Source: Lepeophtheirus salmonis
Lineage: Eukaryota; Arthropoda; Copepoda; Siphonostomatoida; Caligidae
NCBI RefSeq assembly: GCF_016086655.4
Contig: NC_052135.2
Span: 14,846,363-14,910,362, forward strand
DNA length: 64,000 bases
Reading direction: 5' to 3'
Below are positions 23,791-34,515 of the stretch, piece after piece (within the stretch, counting starts at the first letter, position 1; every line of letters begins with the position of its first letter). The notes beneath the pieces were generated by a model. That model was not told where the DNA came from and did no database searches. It saw only the letters and a list, made by a program, of their open reading frames with translations. The position numbers and the translations under genes were made by a program.

Positions 23791-23804
23791 TATTGTCAGA
23801 CCTT

Positions 23805-23990
23805 GTTAGAATTTGAATAGAATTGAAGAACGACATTGCAGGAATTCTTGACAATTTCCTTTGTTTATTGTCTTCTCCCTACCTCCCTTCTGGTCACAGA
23901 GGATTGTAGATGATCTAATGAAACGTCAGGACAGCTAAACTACTCCCCTTCAAAATATTCTTTAAATTGTCAGGGTTACCTTGCTGATTT
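23805..23990 (+). repeat. Dispersed repeat (TGATCTAATGAAA family)
   Basis: Aligns with 58760-58960: TGATCTAATGAAA, then AGCTAA, AAATATTCTTTAAATTGTCA and TTACCTTGCTGATTTT. Function unknown. Confidence 0.65.
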
Positions 23991-26376
23991 TTGGTTTTTT
24001 TAGCATGCTCAAAGTATTAACAATTTTCACCACTATCTATTGTACTAATAGTAAGATATAAAGATTATCCCTTAGTAGGTAAAAAAAAGAGAAGAGGTAA
24101 AAATGAGTACGGATTCCATGTGTAGAGTTTTCCTAGAATGCTCTTACTTAAAATCATAACTTTTGTAAGGATTGTAATTTTCTAAAGAGTAACATAATAT
24201 GGTTGAGTAGCACAAATAAATACATAAATCAATCAGTTATGGTGCACTCTTTAAACAAGTTTTTTATTTTACGGTATGTACTTATTTAATGATGTCTGAA
24301 TTGCAAAAAAAAACAAAAATCCTTATTTAAATCTATATGTACTTTATGTATAATCAAAAGTTGCAGAAAAAAAAAAATTATATTCTTGTTTAAGCACTTT
24401 AGTAGTCAAAGAGAAAAAGTCGATATTGATTTATTAAGATGGATGGGAATGAATTTCTTCATTACTTAGTATTAATAAAATGTATTTACATACATTACAT
24501 ATGTGGTTAACGTGTATATGTGTATATAACTGATTAAATGGTTGTACTAATTTTCTCTGATAGATTATTGAAGCATTGACTTATTACCACCAAATATCAT
24601 TATATCATTCCCTCTGTTTCTTACGAAATAATTAATTGTCATTGTTTTTAGAAAGCTCTGTTTATCACAATGCTATACCATCCTCACAGAATGAAAATTT
24701 ACCATATATTATTTGTTCAGCTGTTGATTTGTCTATTTAGATTTAACGATTATTAGTGTTCTTATTTATTGAAAGTGAATTATATATTGTTTATGTTTGA
24801 AATGATGGCTTGAGGGCAATGATTTCATTTCTACTTTTGTAAAGGGAACTTAATAATATTTATATTAATAAAGCAAACTTTGTCTTCCTTAATGTACTCC
24901 GATCAGACATTTTTAATATAAAAAAATAGCAAAATAGTTATATCAATGAACTCTTGCATATGTTTTGAAGGTAGCATCGAGCGTGCCGTCATATTAAAAA
25001 AATAGTTTGTAAGAATAAATGAAATCTTGCAGTCATACACGAAGGGTGTCAGTAAATACTTATGTTGACTTTTTTGTTCTGTTTTTGGTCATTTAAGACC
25101 ACTGACGTTATTGAATTAATTAGTGATCATATAGTATTTTATTATATAGTTACCCTGGATTGAAAGTATAAAAGTCATTTGGAAATTTTTTGTGCTAATG
25201 GGGGTACTAATTCCTAGTGTTAAATCAAATATATAATATGTGACCTGAGGGCATCTGCAGGGGTTATAGAAAAAAAAAGGAACTTTTGCTTTTTACTTGG
25301 GAAATTCTTTGGTCAGGATGAAAATTTTTACTCAAAATTATGGGTAAAAATGTTATTTTTTGTAAATTACTATGGATTTTTGAAAAAAAAAAAAAATTCC
25401 AAGAAATTAGATTTTTTGAAATTTTTCCCCATGTTTTTTTTAAGTTATGGGGTATAGATTAAAACAATGTATCAAAAGATCTTTAAAAATCCAAAAAAAT
25501 GAGAAAGGGAGAACGTACATATATTAAATACGAATTAAAAAAGGATTAGCTAGTTTGTCGTACTATGTATTAATAAAATAATTCGAAATAAAGTACGGGT
25601 ACATCCTAGTATATATATGTATAAAGTATTTGTCCACTCACGTACTAGGATCCATGATAAGTATCCATAAATAAGTACATATTTGTATAAAAATAAATGA
25701 CTTGGAGGTTACATATATATATTTTTCCCAGAGGCAAGTCCTTTTATATAAAATTAAAGTGATGTATATGTACACACAAAATTGTCTTGTATATAATGAC
25801 TGTTTTTGACAGTAATTACATTATATAGTGGGAGAGGAGCTTCAATCAATTAATGAAAGTCGTGTTGTAAGTATTCTCTAAAGGGAAGTCATGTTTTACT
25901 CCATAAATGTGCTTCATATGAATGTCTTACGTATATTGAGTCATAAATATAAGTATATGTGCACATATAGCAAATTGAATCATGGAATGAGAAGGAGAAT
26001 GGAGGGGTGCCTTGATATGTGTGTTTCTACTAATTTGATTTGTAAGTATGAATAAAATAATTATATTGTATGTACATATGTATATTCATACACACGCAAA
26101 GAAAAATAAAACCCTTATTTAAAAAAAGAAAAAATGAAAAAATGTTAAATTCTTCGGAAGAAAAGAATCTCTTAATGACAGGATAAGGAAAAAAGACTCA
26201 CAGAAAAGAAACCAAGAAAATTGCACAAATTAAAAAGCTTTTTTTTCTGTTAGTTTCTCGTTAGATTGTATGCATCATCCCTCTTAAACAATTATAATTA
26301 TACAAACAGTTTGTCAAAATACACGGATACTTTTTAATCCACTTTTTTTAATTTCACAAACCTAGCGAATGATTAC

Positions 26377-26661
26377 CTTTAATCGTGAGATATGAGGAAG
26401 TTGAATGTTTAGCCACGGCGTTCTCTGCCATACAAGAGTAATTCCCTGTGTGGAGACTCTCCAGTTTAGAAATGGCTAATAGACTTGTGTACTCATCGAT
26501 CCGAGTGATTCGCACATTGGGTACATCTATCAAAGGAGATCCGTCCTTTGACCAAGAAACATCAAGAGGTAGATCTCCTTCTATGATGGTGCAAATGGCT
26601 CGAAGACGCTTACCTCGAGTTAAATTCTTTGGAAAGGTAAATGACTCTACGACGGGTGCGA
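26377..26661 (-). CDS. Dscam: Dscam-like receptor, Ig7 exon, downstream variant (7b)
   Basis: Encodes a complete Ig domain in 94 codons: Cys23, Trp36 and Cys76, with CTIIEGDLP and GNYSCMAENA. Spacing of Cys and Trp matches the upstream exon at 26926-27213. The acceptor gttcttttaatag is pyrimidine-rich and the donor is AAAG|GTAATC. Phase is 1 to 1 and length is a multiple of three. The leftover G joins TT of the Ig8 exon to make Val. Both this and the upstream exon carry the GDLP signature of Ig7 rather than Ig8, and a clear Ig8 follows, so the pair is read as alternative Ig7 exons. Use of both in one transcript would keep the frame and cannot be excluded. Confidence 0.9.
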
Positions 26662-26925
26662 CTATTAAAAGAACAAATAAAAGATTTGTGCAATACAAAC
26701 TCAGAAAAAGTGCGTCGGAAAGAAATTAGTGATAGTGATAATAATTGTGTGTGTTTTATATGTGCAATGGTTTTGATACAAAAAAAAAAAAAAAAAAGTT
26801 GATAAATTAGTGCATAGATACATATATTGAGTGAAGTAATTAAATATATAATGGTGCCGTTGTGCCGATGTGCTAAAATACATAAAAAACGAAATAAAGG
26901 AATAAGCGAAATTCCTCCTCTATAC

Positions 26926-27213
26926 CCTTGACTCTCAGATATTGCGAGTACTGAGTAATTCCAGCCGAGTTCTTTGCTACACAAGTAAAATTTGCATTAT
27001 GCTGTGGTTTGAGATCATCAATCCTCAAAACAGATTCGTAGTCACCGATTTGAGTTAGAGAAATCCCATCTCCTCCATCAGATAGAGGCTCAGAATTGCG
27101 ATACCAAGTTAGACTGATGGGAAGGTCTCCATCCGTGATGGAACAAAGCATGGAAACTCTTTGACCTAGGCGTAGATGCTCTCCAACAGAGAAATGATTG
27201 ATTGTTGGAGGAA
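26926..27213 (-). CDS. Dscam: Dscam-like receptor, Ig7 exon, upstream variant (7a)
   Basis: Encodes one complete Ig domain in 95 codons: Cys23, Trp36 and Cys77, with the CSITDGDLP motif that marks Ig7 of arthropod Dscams, and FTCVAKNSAG at the F strand. Length is divisible by three and phase is 1 to 1. The donor is AAGG|GTATAG. The acceptor is CTCAAG, directly preceded by 18 A's in the transcript (27220-27237), so there is no adjacent polypyrimidine tract; a U-rich stretch lies only beyond the A run. That makes the exon a good candidate for regulated or weak inclusion. By hand alignment it is about one third identical to the exon at 26377-26661. Alternatives are constitutive use in series with that exon, or a decaying exon. 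Confidence 0.88.
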
Positions 27214-27352
27214 CTTGAGTTTTTTTTTTTTTTTTTTAAATAAAGCAAATTTTTAGAAAATTCAATAAGTTATTAATGTTCATTTTAAATTGGCATTTGA
27301 AATATTGAGATAATATGTACTTTGGATAAGAAGAAAACACCAAATTTCTTAC

Positions 27353-27511
27353 CTAGAACCTTTAAATCTCCAGATTGAGAAGCTGACGTCCCTTGACGAT
27401 TTGATGCTGTGCAGAAATAGCGTCCAGTGTCTTTTCGAATGACTTTGGATATGATTAATGTACCATTGTCAAAGACAAGATGACGGCGATCAAATGGAAG
27501 TTTCTGTCCGT
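27353..27511 (-). CDS. Dscam: Dscam-like receptor, exon for C-terminal half of Ig6
   Basis: 52 codons that complete Ig6: strand C' to E (FDNGTLIISKV) and the second Cys at about residue 33 (DTGRYFCTASNRQGT), ending DLKVL. The acceptor ctttttttag has a good pyrimidine tract and the donor is CTAG|GTAAGA. Phase is 1 to 1. The terminal G combines equally well with either downstream Ig7 exon (TT or TC), giving Val both times. It is therefore the constitutive exon from which either Ig7 variant could be spliced. Only 139 bases separate it from the first of them. Confidence 0.92.
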
Positions 27512-29936
27512 CTAAAAAAAGGGGGAAAAGAAAGAAAGAAAAAGTGGACTTAAATGGAGTGTAATGTAATAACTTCTATTACTAATAGTAATAATACAAC
27601 GTAATTGAAAAAGAAAATGAAGACAATGTTTGCTCATTTCGAAAGAAGTAACTTTATAGTGTTTACTCCATCTATATAATATATCATAAAAGACAGTGTC
27701 TGGAAAAAAAAAAGTTTTTCATCATTTTGGGAGTAGCACATAAGTGGTACGTCAATATAAAAACAACCTTGAACAAAAATCAAGAAAAAGAGTAAATCCC
27801 AATATATTTTTATACTTTATTTATACATAAATCATATTTTTCATAGACATAATTGATCAATTATTGGCTTTCTATTAAAAATTCTGGGATGAATTAAGAT
27901 AACCAAGACCTTTAGCAATGATTCAAAGCTTTTGTTTTTTTATTCAAGAGATTTATAATTGGCCGATATGGTCTTTCCAAATAAAGCTATCAATTTTTCA
28001 TTTTATGGTTACGATCAATTTTAATAACTTAAGGGTAATTGGGTTCGCCTTCAATGTGTTAATTAAAATAATTAGAGTATAGAAATAGATTCATATTGGT
28101 AGTAGAATACAAATGTAATTCACTCTTAATTTTGAAAAAAAAAATATGCTTAAAATAATGTTTAATTTGCGATTTTGATTTATTACTGTTATTTAAATAT
28201 TTTTTTTTTTCTTTTTAAGTAATGAAAAAAAAAATACCCCCCCCAAAAAAAAAAAAAAAATATAGGAATTTTTGCTTTTTACAAGAAAATTTAATATAAT
28301 AATTTTTTTTGAAAATATTTTATATTAAAAATTTAATTTTTTAAAATTATTTTCGAAAAAAATTATATTTTTGAAAACAATTGAGATTTAAAAAAAAAAT
28401 CCTAAATTTTTTAATTTTTTTTGAGCAACTGTGGAATTTAAAAATTTTTCTTTAATAAAATATTTTTTGTAAATGGCTGTAGATTCATTAAGAATAGCCA
28501 TTGCTTTTTGAAATTTTTGGTGAATAGTAGTGGTTTTTTGAAATATCAAATTGCAAATTTGAAATTTTTCTATAAAAAGTTCAAAAAACTAAAAACCTCC
28601 ACCTCCCCCCACTCCCCCAAAAAAAACTACATACTTTTTTTTTACCATGATAGCTAAATTGTATTTTATTTTATTTTTTATTTAAAATATTAATGAATTT
28701 GAATCAGCATCAGATTATTTTTTGGAATCGTCCCATATCTGCTAATCCCCCCCCTTTTCAGTCTTTTTTACATCAATCCGATCTTTTTTACCATTCAACA
28801 GTCTTAAGGAGGACCAATACGTTGGTCCTTCAGCATTGAGGTCCTATTTATTATTTTATTTTCTTCACTCCTAGACAGAATCGAATAATATTTTAAAAAA
28901 AAAATAATAAAATAAATTTAGAACCTATTATAAAAAGTGTCTAGAAACACGAATCCTACTTTAAACTTATTTTTGTCTATTTAAATTTTTTGCTTATACA
29001 GCTGGAAGGTAGTAAACGAGTGATTTGAGCTGTTATAGTTATCATAAAAGGCCGTAAACTACAGGCCTAGGACTGACAAATATTATTAGTACTGGACGCC
29101 ATCTTTTAAGGTTTATTAGACTGATCCAATACGAGATAGAGACACTAGATTCAAATTGACATTATATTTTTGTTGTTAATTAAATCAATTATTAAATGTA
29201 AATATGTACAACATGGTTTGAAGACTTTGAGAATGAGATGAACCAAAAGCGAAAAAAACTGTCAAAGAGATTAACTCCTTATGAAAACAGACAACAAAAA
29301 GTGAGAAAATCGGCTTATACCTACATAGAAGCATAAAGATCTGATTTTAAAGATGTCCTTTTATAGGTACGTACCTGACACATATCAAAAAGTACTCAAT
29401 GATAAATACATAATCTTATCTGAGAAGAAAAAATTTCATCGTATAAAATAAGAGCTGTTGTTTTAGGATGTAGGTATCCATCACGTAATACGATTCAATT
29501 GAAGTCAATATTTACAGAGGGTAGATTATAGATGGTATAAAGAAAGTTATGACTGCTTTAGCATTACCCAATTTATATCTATCTATCTCTTTTTTAGATT
29601 CAACTAGAGAAAACAGTATTGGTGATAATTTGTGATTTTGAAGCTACAGGGATGTTTGCAGTATTCTATATACTAATATATATGTATATATTTTTTTCAA
29701 AAATCTATATTTATTCAAAGAAAATTGAATATTTTTGGAAATTTTTTCCGAAAATAGACAGCTATTCACTCCCAAAGAATATTTTTTTTGGAAAAAAAAA
29801 ATCAAAAATTAAATTTTAAATCCATAGCTATTTACAGAAAAATTAATTTAACAAAAAAAAAAAATTACTCAAGGGGGGGGGGGGCAGTGTATAAACATTA
29901 CCACTATGTAGAAAAAGTTGCTAAATATTAGTTTAC

Positions 29937-30135
29937 GACTGGGTTTGGTCTGAAGTAATTTTTCTAGACCGAATTGAACAAATATTCTGGTCCAGCCATA
30001 ATTTCAGACCGTTTACTAATACTGAGCTATTTTGAATTTTCATTCTATGGACTGAATATCATCGGTCTAGAGGGTAGTTTAAATGAAAACGATTCATACT
30101 TATTTTCTTGTGGGAATGCTCTAGACCAGTGTTTC
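29937..30135. repeat. GGTCTAGACC-family element, fragment
   Basis: Starts near GACTGGGTTTGGTCTG and contains CTAGACCGAATT, TTTCAGACCG and ATCGGTCTAGAG. The right end (CTAGACCAGTGTTT) is unlike the full copies, so it is probably truncated. A G12 run lies just before it (29873-29884). Confidence 0.5.
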
Positions 30136-30724
30136 TCTAAATATGCTAAGCGATTTCTTTCATAATACGTGGATCTTTGAGTTTAGATGGGAATGCAAAT
30201 TCTCAGCGGACTAAAATTGTATATTTTTTTATAGCATTATGTTAAAAATTATCAAATATTAAAAGTTTTAAATAAGTGTGGTACTTTGAGGATGGACATT
30301 TTGATATTTTCAAAAGTAGTCACAATGTAAAAAGTTTGAGAATCACTGATATAGGTATTATGAATTTTATTAATTCTCTCTTGACCCAATTTTTTAAAGG
30401 AGCGAATACGGCCTAATAAATTCTTTAACTGCTCTAAGGTTTGTTCATCCCTCCCCATCAATGCTAAAAATTTCTAGATAAGCAATTAAATCAACAACTT
30501 ATGTACAGAGGCATATTATTAGTACATATATTCAATCAACTTTCAAAGTTATTAGTAAAGCTGTATAAGAAATTAATTATATTCTACCTCCTTGAGGCAA
30601 ATAAAGGAAAAATCACCTTAAAGAAGGCAATGAATAAATCATTAAGTATATGTATGGGGTGTTGCATGAGCTTATGCTCGTTTTTCTGCTCAGAAGAGAT
30701 GTTTGGATGAAAATATATTTCTCT

Positions 30725-31090
30725 AGGTGGGAATAACTCCCATAGAGATTTTTGATCCGCTCAAAGTCTCCAACAGCAACCTCATAAAGAACCGTCTTCT
30801 ATAGCAGTGACAAATCCAAACGCCACACTGGAGTTCCTTCATGAAAACAGCAGCAGGTTGTACTTCTGGCCTAAGTCGATGTGGCTTGAACCCACTTGAC
30901 TTTACGTTCTGGACCCACGTAGAGTCAAGGATCTGAGCCACATGCCGCCTAAATACTGCCACCCTAAAGGACTTCGTTAATGAACACTGGGATAACATGA
31001 ATGCTGAGACTATTTACAACCTCTGTGCAGCCTTTAGACCCCACCTAATAAGTCATTGTTTTCAAGGAGTGTATGAAGAAAATTGAAAAA
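30725..31090 (+). pseudogene. Mariner transposase C-terminal relic
   Basis: Plus-strand frames carry FWPKSMWLEPT, KGLR and later CMKKIEKN-type codons in the order of a mariner C-terminus: FWPKSMWP, SPDLNP block, then a GWDNM-like and an F-RPRLE-like block (DYLQPLCSL, then TPP). Several stops and frameshifts. Termini were not identified. Weakly supported beyond the FWPKSMW motif. Confidence 0.5.
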
Positions 31091-31664
31091 AATATAGGGG
31101 CATTTTTTTATATAAATACTTGTTATTGACATTCTGATTGAAAAGTGCTCTAAATTCCATGTAACACCTGGTATCAACTCATTATTAATTCCAGTCAGAG
31201 AGTCTCCCCATAACCAACTAACTACTTCTCTACATGAATCATGATATGATTCATTATAAGCACCCATGTACTGTACCCCATATATATATATATACTATTT
31301 GCTTATTGATTACTCAAGTTATTATGTCAAAAACTAAATATTATAAGTTTTTAAAACTTGTCTCTAAATATGTATATATAGATTTAATGAATATCACTTT
31401 TTTCTTTCCTAGAGTTTGTCTTTCAAATTAAATGAAAAAATCCTTTTTTTTTTCATTTGACTCAAGAATGGTGGTATTTATACAATTTATTATTGTTTTG
31501 TGTTTGTGTGAGCATATTTTTCGTTTATTTAAAAGTTCTTTTGTATGTGGTTACTGCTGCTACATACATACCGTAGTACATAGATGGATATTTTTATTCG
31601 TATGTACATCAGAATTAAATTACTTTTAATGGAATATCTCTCATAATAAATCTAACCACGATTG

Positions 31665-32300
31665 TTCACGGCGTTACTTCGCCAACACAAAAATGTATAC
31701 TTTATTTTTTATCGATGTTTCTCCTACTTTTCTTTTTGAACAGTGTTCTATTCCTTTTAGAATGAACTTCTTTTAAGCTGTAAACCATACCCCCAACAAT
31801 TATTGAATAAAAATTCTATAGTTCAGAAGAATTGACGAACTACTACTAGGGGCTTCTGCAGGGTTATATTTTAGGGGGGTGGGGAGAATGGGTTATAGAA
31901 TTTTTTTTAAAGTCGAAAAATTAATTTTTTTGAAAAAAAATTCAGAAATCTATAACTTTTCTCAAAAAAATTTAAAAAACACAGCCGTTCACAAAAAATT
32001 TCAAATTTTTGAAAAAAATTCCAGTAGTTCACAAAATATTAAATTTTTTGGAGAAAAATTTAAAAAATTTACAGCTTTTGTTGGAAAATTTAAAAAAAAT
32101 TAAAAATAAATTTCAAATATTAAATTTTCTAGTAAAAAGAAAAATATCCTTACTTTGGAGGAGGGCTACAACCCCTTCAGCCCAACCTCTGTAGACGCCC
32201 CTGACTACCATATAATTAGGAGCATTTTTCCCCTGTTTCTTTGGTTTTGGTCCAAAAATCGTAAACTGTTCTGAGACCGTTTTTATTTTTAGTGAAACGA
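31665..32300. repeat. Dispersed repeat interrupted by a MITE
   Basis: 31665-31850 (TTCACGGCGTTACTTCGCCA, AGTGTTCT, AGAATTGACGAACTAC) and 32207-32260 (ACTACCATA, TTTCTTTGGTTTTGGTCCAA) align with the uninterrupted copy at 32575-32790 (TCACGGCCTTACCTCGCTAA, AGTGTTCT, AGAATTGGCTAACTACCAAC, TTTCTGTTTCTCGTCCAA). The gap between the two parts is filled by the element at 31852-32206. Confidence 0.65.
31852..32206. mobile_element. MITE-like element, about 355 bp
   Basis: Ends are inverted: left AGGGGCTTCTGCAGGGTT, right on the minus strand AGGGGCGTCTACAGAGGTT. The interior is AAATTTTTGAAAAAAATTC low-complexity DNA. It splits another repeat at ACTAC, which appears on both sides as a likely target duplication. 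Partial copies with the same right end are near 33400-33425 and 37590-37605, and the left end recurs at 25247. Confidence 0.7.
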
Positions 32301-32574
32301 ACCATAGAGGAAGAAAATACAAAGGGCAAGATATGCGAGAAACTGTTCCGGTGCCTTCAGCATTAACATTGGTATACTTGTAGTATAGATTTCCCCCAAA
32401 ACAATCATAAATATAATAGGCTTAGTTTTTATTCCCCTCAGACTTTTAATGTAATATCTACAAGTAGACCAAACACCACAGTTGCATTAAAAACTTCTGA
32501 GTATCCAAATATTTATTCCTGGTTTGCCTAAATAAGGCAAGCACCCAGTAAAAAACTCCTTGTCACTTTTACAT

Positions 32575-32790
32575 TATCACGGCCTTACCTCGCTAATACA
32601 AAATTATGCAGTGTATTTTGTTGTCAGCGGTCCTTCTTTGTTTGTTTCTTTTCTACTAATCAGTGTTCTGAATGTTGATTGGGTATATTTGAATGGACTC
32701 TTGATAAGCTATCAACAATTCCCCAGAATTATTAAGTAATAAATTTGCAGTTGGAAGAATTGGCTAACTACCAACTGATTTTGGCCTTTT
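32575..32790. repeat. Dispersed repeat, uninterrupted copy
   Basis: Diverged relative of 31665-32300, without the MITE. No reading frame. Confidence 0.55.
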
Positions 32791-33149
32791 TTCTGTTTCT
32801 CGTCCAAAAAATAGGTTACATCATATAATAAAAGTATTGATGTGTATGTTCTTCATTGAATTAATTTTTTCCTTTATTCCCATGAGTCCTGTTGGGATGT
32901 TTAAATAACCTAGTATTTAAACTAGTCTAAACATTAAACATTACTCATTGATACATATTTATATATATTTTTTTTTTGCTAACTATAATAATGATGATCT
33001 TTATCAGAGATTCTCAACCTTATTTTTTAGTGATGAACCACTTGTAAAATATTTATTTAATCTAAGTACCAATTTACCAGCACATAGTATTTTTAGTGCT
33101 AAGAGATTTGCAAGATTATATTATCAAGGGGGAAATGCTTGGTATTTGG

Positions 33150-33425
33150 ATTTAAAAAATAAAAAATTGAAATTTTTTGGAAAAAAAGTTTTAAAAAGTT
33201 AATTTTTACAAACAAATTTTAAAATTTCAATTTTTTAGAAAAAAAATTCTAAATTTAATTGATTGAAAAAAATTCCTAGATATTTAATTTTTCAAAAATG
33301 TATAGATATTCTCAAAAATTTAAACTTTTGGAAAAAAATTCGAAAATCCATATCAATTCTCAAAATAGTATTAATTGATCCTTAATTTGGGTGGCTCAGC
33401 ACTTCCAGTTCACCTCTAACAGACG
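33150..33425. repeat. AT-rich repeat with MITE-type right end
   Basis: TTTTTGGAAAAAAA-type filler ending in CACCTCTAACAGACGCCCCT, the same right end as 32190-32206. The left end is not clear (AAGGGGGAAATGCTTGG at 33128 is a possibility). Confidence 0.45.
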
Positions 33426-34369
33426 CCCCTTTGTGATGTACCACGTTTAAAATATTCTTTCATAATCTGAAGAGAACAACTGATTTAGCAACGGGAAGTA
33501 AAATGAAGTAGAACTACTTCACAAAATCCCCGAACAACATAATAGACAATACGGAAGGATCCATAGGGTAATAATCCATAGTTTTACTTGACCTTTGCTC
33601 TACGAAAAATCGACCTCATATTTTATTTTTTTCTATTTTAATTATGAAGTACTTTTGAAATTGATATCTGTAGCTTTATTCATGAGGTTTAATTAAAAAA
33701 TGGTGCACCTAAAAGAATAAAAATACTTTTCCATTTATTTATCATATTAGTTGAGATGAGCAAATTGTCTAAATCCTCGTGAGTGTAACAAAAAAAAAAT
33801 ATATATAATATGTTGGCAACTTTGATAGAAGACAAATTATCTGCCGCTATTGAGTGATCACTATAAAAACTGTTTTCTTCCTTGCTTGCTAAACCGTTTG
33901 AATTTTCAAAATAGGGATACACAATTTACAACAATAATAATTTCTTACAGGTAACCAACCATCTCATACTTATTAAAATTATTCTCACGAGAGTTTCCAA
34001 GATTTTTACATCCCTGCATATTACATTTTTAAATATGAGTAGTCGGGAAACATTGTCCGTTTGAATAAGATGTTTAAGACTTCTAGATCATTTATTATAT
34101 TAAAAAAAAAATACATTTTCAATGGGAAGAAGTGTTACTAAATTTTACCTAATTTGCAGGACAATTTTTGTTATTTCTTTTTCCAAACATAATACATTTT
34201 TATGTTATGTACTTCGGTCAGAAAATTCAGGGAATATGTGTACAAATTTTGAAATATCTATATCATTTTTTTCAATAGAAGGAAGTGTTGAAATGTATAC
34301 AATATTTTAGAGTCCCGGCACATTCGGATTGATTTCAAAGAAAAAATCGTTCTATATTGGTCAGAAAGA

Positions 34370-34515
34370 AAAAGTTGGTCTGGATTTGTCAACGATTAAA
34401 TTACAGTCTACAAATAGAAATCGTGTTCTTAAACGAAATATCAGTCTAGAAAAAATCACTTCAGTTTCAAACTGAAAAAAAAAAAATCGGTCTGGGACCG
34501 AGTCTTAACACTAGT
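34370..34515. repeat. GGTCTAGACC-family element, fragment
   Basis: Contains GTTGGTCTGGATTTG, TATCAGTCTAGAAAAA and the family right end CGGTCTGGGACCGAGTCTTA followed by ACACTAGT. Confidence 0.55.

Larger units (their letters stand above)
18125..26376 (-). other. 8.3-kb intron between Ig7 exons and Ig8
   Basis: Contains repeats and transposons only: a dispersed repeat at 19240-19400, a foldback element (19722-20449), mariner (20665-21530), a short Tc1/mariner-type element (22877-23403), a SINE (23560-23790) and another dispersed repeat (23805-23990). The stretch 24000-26376 is AT-rich with microsatellite-like TATA/ATGT runs and a GAGGGCATCTGCAGGGGTTA block at 25247 that resembles the left end of the element at 31852. 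No third Ig7-type exon was found. Confidence 0.65.

Noticed and set aside
26610..26698. Signal-peptide-like start (MYCTNLLFVLLIVAPVVE) in front of the 7b exon
   Set aside because: The hydrophobic stretch is read from intron sequence. A good acceptor (ttcttttaatag) sits just before the APVVE codons and the phase fits the upstream exons, so this is not a gene start.
26448..26729. Plus-strand open frame of 93 codons
   Set aside because: Antisense of the 7b exon; an open frame is expected opposite conserved coding sequence.
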